Shown here in pieces: positions 48,712 through 50,990 of a stretch of DNA of 50,990 nucleotides; the first letter of the stretch is position 1; every line of letters begins with the position of its first letter. Location of the stretch: positions 1 to 50,990 of the forward strand of contig DATKZX010000017.1 in the NCBI GenBank assembly GCA_035527755.1, given 5' to 3'. Under the pieces are notes generated by a model. The model was not told the DNA's origin, ran no database searches, and saw only the letters and a list, made by a program, of their open reading frames with translations. The stretch is from Methanomassiliicoccales archaeon. GTDB taxonomy: Archaea > Thermoplasmatota > Thermoplasmata > Methanomassiliicoccales > UBA472. Position numbers and translations under genes: made by a program.

Positions 48712-48722
48712 CGTATAATAAT
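48712..48722 (-). promoter_or_regulatory. TATA box of the nuclease-helicase gene
   Basis: The minus-strand attattatacg is centred about 29 nt before the ATG at 48688 with no ribosome site, giving a leaderless transcript. The tRNA-Thr gene lies just beyond it, also on the minus strand. Confidence 0.5.
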
Positions 48723-48784
48723 GTGCCAGGAGGTTCTTTTCCGATCGGCGATCACTATCCATGATACTTAAGTATAAAAAATGG

Positions 48785-48857
48785 AGCCACCAGGGAGATT
48801 TGAACTCCCGGCCTGCTGATTACAAGTCAGCCGCTCTACCAGCTGAGCTATGGTGGC
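48785..48857 (-). tRNA. tRNA-Thr (anticodon TGT)
   Basis: Minus-strand acceptor GCCACC/GGTGGC, D arm GCTCAGCTGGTAGAGC, anticodon arm CTGA-CTTGTAA-TCAG with anticodon TGT, and T arm GGGAGTTCAAATCTCCC. Length is 73 nt with no intron. CCA is encoded at 48782-48784. The upstream A/T region at 48883-48897 may hold its promoter. Confidence 0.95.
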
Positions 48858-48948
48858 CTCGCATCAGGAACGGCGTTCTGGATTTAATCGTTTTTATGGT
48901 GTTCGGAGAACAAGGAATGGTAATGAAGCTGCCACTTCCACACAATGG

Positions 48949-48958
48949 TTTAATAAAA
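48949..48958 (+). promoter_or_regulatory. TATA box of the acetate-transporter gene
   Basis: The box tttaataaaa predicts a start near 48981, a few bases before the TTG at 48987. AAGGTG at about 48979-48984 could instead act as a ribosome site on a longer transcript. Confidence 0.4.
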
Positions 48959-48986
48959 CCACGCTTTTCGGCATCAAGGTGCGCCC

Positions 48987-49601
48987 TTGGACGCCAATCT
49001 GACCGATAGACCTGAGAAGAGAGTATTGATGGACCTGACCGCCAACCCCGCCCCGCTGGGACTATTGGGCTTTGGCATGACCACCGTGATGCTCAACCTG
49101 CACAATGTTGGCATCATACCGCTGGGAAGCGTCATCCTGGCGTTGGGTATTTTCTATGGGGGGTTGGCCCAGCTCATCGTTGGGATGATGGAATGGAAGA
49201 AGGGCAATACCTTCGGCACCGCCGCCTTCACCTCCTACGGTCTTTTCTGGCTGACTCTGGTGGGCATCTGGATACTGCCGCAGATGGGCATCGGGGAGAT
49301 AACCGACAAGACATCGATGGGGTACTTCCTGGCGCTCTGGGGCATCTATTCGCTGTTCTTCTTCATCGCGACCCTGAAGAGCACCCGGGCCACACAGTTC
49401 ATATTCGGTTCGCTGACGGTGCTATTCTTCGCCTTGGCCCTGGGCGATCTCACGCTCAACAAGGAGATCACCATCATCGCCGGATGCATCGGTCTGGTGT
49501 GCGGCGCTTCGGCCATCTACTCCGCCTTGGCCATGGTGGTCAACGAGGCTCACGGCAGAACAATCATGCCTCTAGGTGAGAACCGGTCCGCGATAAAATA
49601 A
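48987..49601 (+). CDS. Acetate/succinate transporter, GPR1/FUN34/YaaH (SatP) family
   Basis: The 204-residue membrane protein has six predicted segments and the family signature NPAPLGLLGFGMTTVMLNL near its start, plus FYGGLAQLIVGMMEWKKGNTFGTAAFTSYGLFWL. SatP homologues transport acetate and other small carboxylates as hexamers. An acetate-uptake role fits an anaerobic archaeon needing acetyl units, but direction is not shown by the sequence. The start is a TTG with AAGGTG 5 nt upstream. A T-run at 49629-49634 follows the stop. Confidence 0.9.
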   Translation: MDANLTDRPEKRVLMDLTANPAPLGLLGFGMTTVMLNLHNVGIIPLGSVILALGIFYGGLAQLIVGMMEWKKGNTFGTAAFTSYGLFWLTLVGIWILPQMGIGEITDKTSMGYFLALWGIYSLFFFIATLKSTRATQFIFGSLTVLFFALALGDLTLNKEITIIAGCIGLVCGASAIYSALAMVVNEAHGRTIMPLGENRSAIK

Positions 49602-49618
49602 GGCGCTGACCCCATCCC

Positions 49619-49634
49619 CCTTTTCTTATTTTTT
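49619..49634 (+). terminator. T-rich terminator after the transporter
   Basis: The sequence ccttttcttatttttt about 20 nt after the transporter stop is a poly-T signal. Confidence 0.4.
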
Positions 49635-49658
49635 AAATTTGCCAGCTGAAATAGGCGC

Positions 49659-49670
49659 TTCTTTATATTC
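49659..49670 (+). promoter_or_regulatory. TATA box of the M42 aminopeptidase gene
   Basis: The sequence cttctttatatt is about 58 nt before ATG 49723. The predicted leader ends with AGGTG 6 nt before the ATG. Confidence 0.4.
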
Positions 49671-49722
49671 CCGGAAACGATGACCTGGCGGGCGGCCCTT
49701 TCAGTACGCCCAGGTGACCATC

Positions 49723-50841
49723 ATGGACAAGGACTCATTGAAATTCCTGCAGGAACTGTGCGATATCCCCGGACCGTCTGGCTTCGAGGCCGGGGCCACC
49801 CGGCTCATGCGGGAGTACGTCGAAGGATACTGCGACAAGGTCTACAACGACAAGATGGGCAACATGATGTTCGAGAAGATCGGCAAGGAGGACGGACCAA
49901 CGGTCCTCTTGGCCGGGCACGTGGACGAGTGCGGCCTCATAATCACCGGCATCAACCCTCTGGGGTACATGTCCTTCAGTCAGCTGGGGGGATGGTTCGA
50001 CCAGGTGCTGTTGGGGCAGAGGGTGATGGTGCACACGCGAAAAGGAACGGTGAGAGGCGTCATCGCCTGCAAGCCTCCCCACCTCATGGAGATGGAGGAG
50101 AGAAAGAAGGTGGTGACCAAGGACAAGATGTTCATTGACGTCGGCGCCTCCAACAAGGACGAGGCGCAGGCCATGGGTGTGAGGCTTGGCGACGCCGTCA
50201 CTCCTGATTCCAAGTTCTACACCGTGGAGAAGGAAGTGTTCAAGGATGGCAAGCCCGCCGGTAAGAGGACCATCTGTTTCGGGAAGGCCTTCGACGACAG
50301 GGTCGGCGCCTTCGCCGCCGTGGAGCTGATCAAGGCCTTGAAGAAGGGGAACGTCAAACACCCCAATCGTATCGTGTCAGCGGCAACGGTCCAGGAAGAG
50401 ACCGGTGCCAGGGGGGCCAAGACCGTGGCCGCCTCCACCCGGCCGGACGTAGCCATCGTCCTGGACGTCGATATCGCCGGCGACGTGCCCGGCATCGATC
50501 CCATGCAGGCGCCCGCTCGAATGGGGGAAGGCATCTCCATCACCGTCTACGACGGTTCCATGATACCCAATCAACCGCTGAAGGAGCTGGTAATCGGTCT
50601 GTGTGAAAAGAAGAAGATACCTTACCAGTTGGCCTATGTCACTCGCGGGGGGACCGACGGCGCCTTCATCCATACCTCGTTGACCGGTGTGCCTACCTTG
50701 GTCATCGGCGTTCCTGTCAGACACATCCATTCGCATGTCGGGGCCTTCGACATGAAGGACCTGGAGGCATGTATGAAGTGTATCGTCGAGCTGATGAAGG
50801 TGCTCGACCGCAAGACCGTGGATTCGCTTACCGAAATTTGA
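49723..50841 (+). CDS. M42 family aminopeptidase (TET-like glutamyl/deblocking aminopeptidase)
   Basis: The 372-residue metalloenzyme has the dinuclear metal residues of M42 peptidases: LAGHVDECG, KAFDDRVGAFAA, VQEETGARGAK, LDVDIAGDVPG and RHIHSHVGAFD. These peptidases form large tetrahedral complexes that trim peptides released by the proteasome. ATG 49723 has AGGTG 6 nt upstream; a GTG at 49714 would add three residues (MTI) and is less favoured. It ends in TGA, followed by an A/T-rich promoter and the next gene. Confidence 0.93.
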   Translation: MDKDSLKFLQELCDIPGPSGFEAGATRLMREYVEGYCDKVYNDKMGNMMFEKIGKEDGPTVLLAGHVDECGLIITGINPLGYMSFSQLGGWFDQVLLGQRVMVHTRKGTVRGVIACKPPHLMEMEERKKVVTKDKMFIDVGASNKDEAQAMGVRLGDAVTPDSKFYTVEKEVFKDGKPAGKRTICFGKAFDDRVGAFAAVELIKALKKGNVKHPNRIVSAATVQEETGARGAKTVAASTRPDVAIVLDVDIAGDVPGIDPMQAPARMGEGISITVYDGSMIPNQPLKELVIGLCEKKKIPYQLAYVTRGGTDGAFIHTSLTGVPTLVIGVPVRHIHSHVGAFDMKDLEACMKCIVELMKVLDRKTVDSLTEI

Positions 50842-50917
50842 TTCTGGTCTACCAAAAGATATAATTACGGGCAAACAATCAACCAATTCGCCTTAATCAG
50901 GTTTACTGGTGAAGCTC

Positions 50918-50990
50918 ATGACTGATGAATCTATGACCATCAAGGTCTCCAAGGGTGACATTGTCCGCGTGGATTACGACGCATACATCG
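50918..50990 (+). CDS. Start of a probable FKBP-type peptidyl-prolyl isomerase (partial)
   Basis: The frame from ATG 50918 reads MTDESMTIKVSKGDIVRVDYDAYI and continues past the window. The sequence V-x-KGD-x-V-x-V-x-Y resembles the first strand of SlyD-like archaeal FKBPs. With only 24 residues the call is tentative. The preceding gap has A/T boxes at about 50855 (agatataatta) and 50893 (ttaatcag). Confidence 0.55.
   Translation, partial: MTDESMTIKVSKGDIVRVDYDAYI

Noticed and set aside
1-50990. CRISPR array or cas operon that could drive the CARF-like gene
   Set aside because: No regularly spaced repeats and no Cas10, Cas1 or Cas2-like products were seen. The Cas4-like domain belongs to the large helicase fusion.
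1-50990. Insertion sequences, transposases or rRNA genes
   Set aside because: No transposase-like protein, terminal inverted repeats or rRNA conserved segments were recognised.

Overview
This window is a chromosomal segment of an archaeon. The evidence is an L10e (uL16) ribosomal protein, a Dph2 diphthamide enzyme, an archaeal ThrRS with its own N-terminal editing domain, a ThiD-ThiN fusion, a tRNA-Ser intron bounded by a textbook bulge-helix-bulge motif, and TATA boxes about 25-30 nt upstream of many start codons. An MtxX / methanogenesis marker 4 gene and the overall gene content fit a GC-rich member of the Thermoplasmatota, possibly Methanomassiliicoccales or a relative. That placement is inference; no 16S or mcr gene is present.

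Layout. 1-800: start of a gene leaving the window, a ribbon-helix-helix-like coiled-coil protein and tRNA-Glu. 0.9-5.6 kb: small PH-like membrane protein, nadE divergent from a nitrilase-family hydrolase, then a CPA2 antiporter coupled to an RCK/TrkA-Usp regulator. 5.7-10 kb: intron-containing tRNA-Ser, a separate ACT protein with homoserine dehydrogenase, citramalate synthase and an HPr-kinase-like ATPase. 10.1-11.7 kb: a CARF-like sensor and an overlapping PIN-like nuclease. 11.7-12.2 kb: a non-coding interval with a strong hairpin. 12.2-17.6 kb: L10e, a second antiporter, dph2, a PaaK-like ligase, mtxX. 17.6-19.4 kb: queD-queC-queE (preQ0 for archaeosine). 19.5-24.1 kb: leuA-leuC-leuD-leuB behind a leader with a small ORF, followed by a signal-peptide acetolactate decarboxylase. 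24.9-32.2 kb: two glycosyltransferases, thrS, an anchored FKBP, a DedA-like protein and thiDN. 32.3-43.9 kb: argGH on the minus strand and argCJBD on the plus strand, with an HTH-ACT protein, a second class III aminotransferase, a cupin and an MFS transporter. 44.0-48.7 kb: a 1556-residue nuclease-helicase-nuclease fusion. 48.8-51 kb: tRNA-Thr, an acetate transporter, an M42 aminopeptidase and the start of a probable FKBP.

Most of the segment is biosynthetic. Arginine from glutamate (argC, J, B, D, G, H; argF and carAB are not here), leucine (all four leu genes), the 2-oxobutyrate entry to isoleucine (cimA), the homoserine branch, thiamine, NAD and preQ0 are represented. Internal operon genes tend to carry Shine-Dalgarno sequences and overlaps, while first genes often look leaderless.

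The two best candidates for poorly described systems are the CARF-like/PIN-like pair at 10080-11656, which looks like a nucleotide-sensing nuclease module with no CRISPR array nearby, and the fusion at 44018-48688, which joins a Cas4/RecB-like Fe-S nuclease, a possible RNase H-like region, an SF1 helicase and a C-terminal NYN/PIN-type nuclease. A possible translational attenuator before leuA and a secreted acetolactate decarboxylase beside the leucine operon are the next most interesting.
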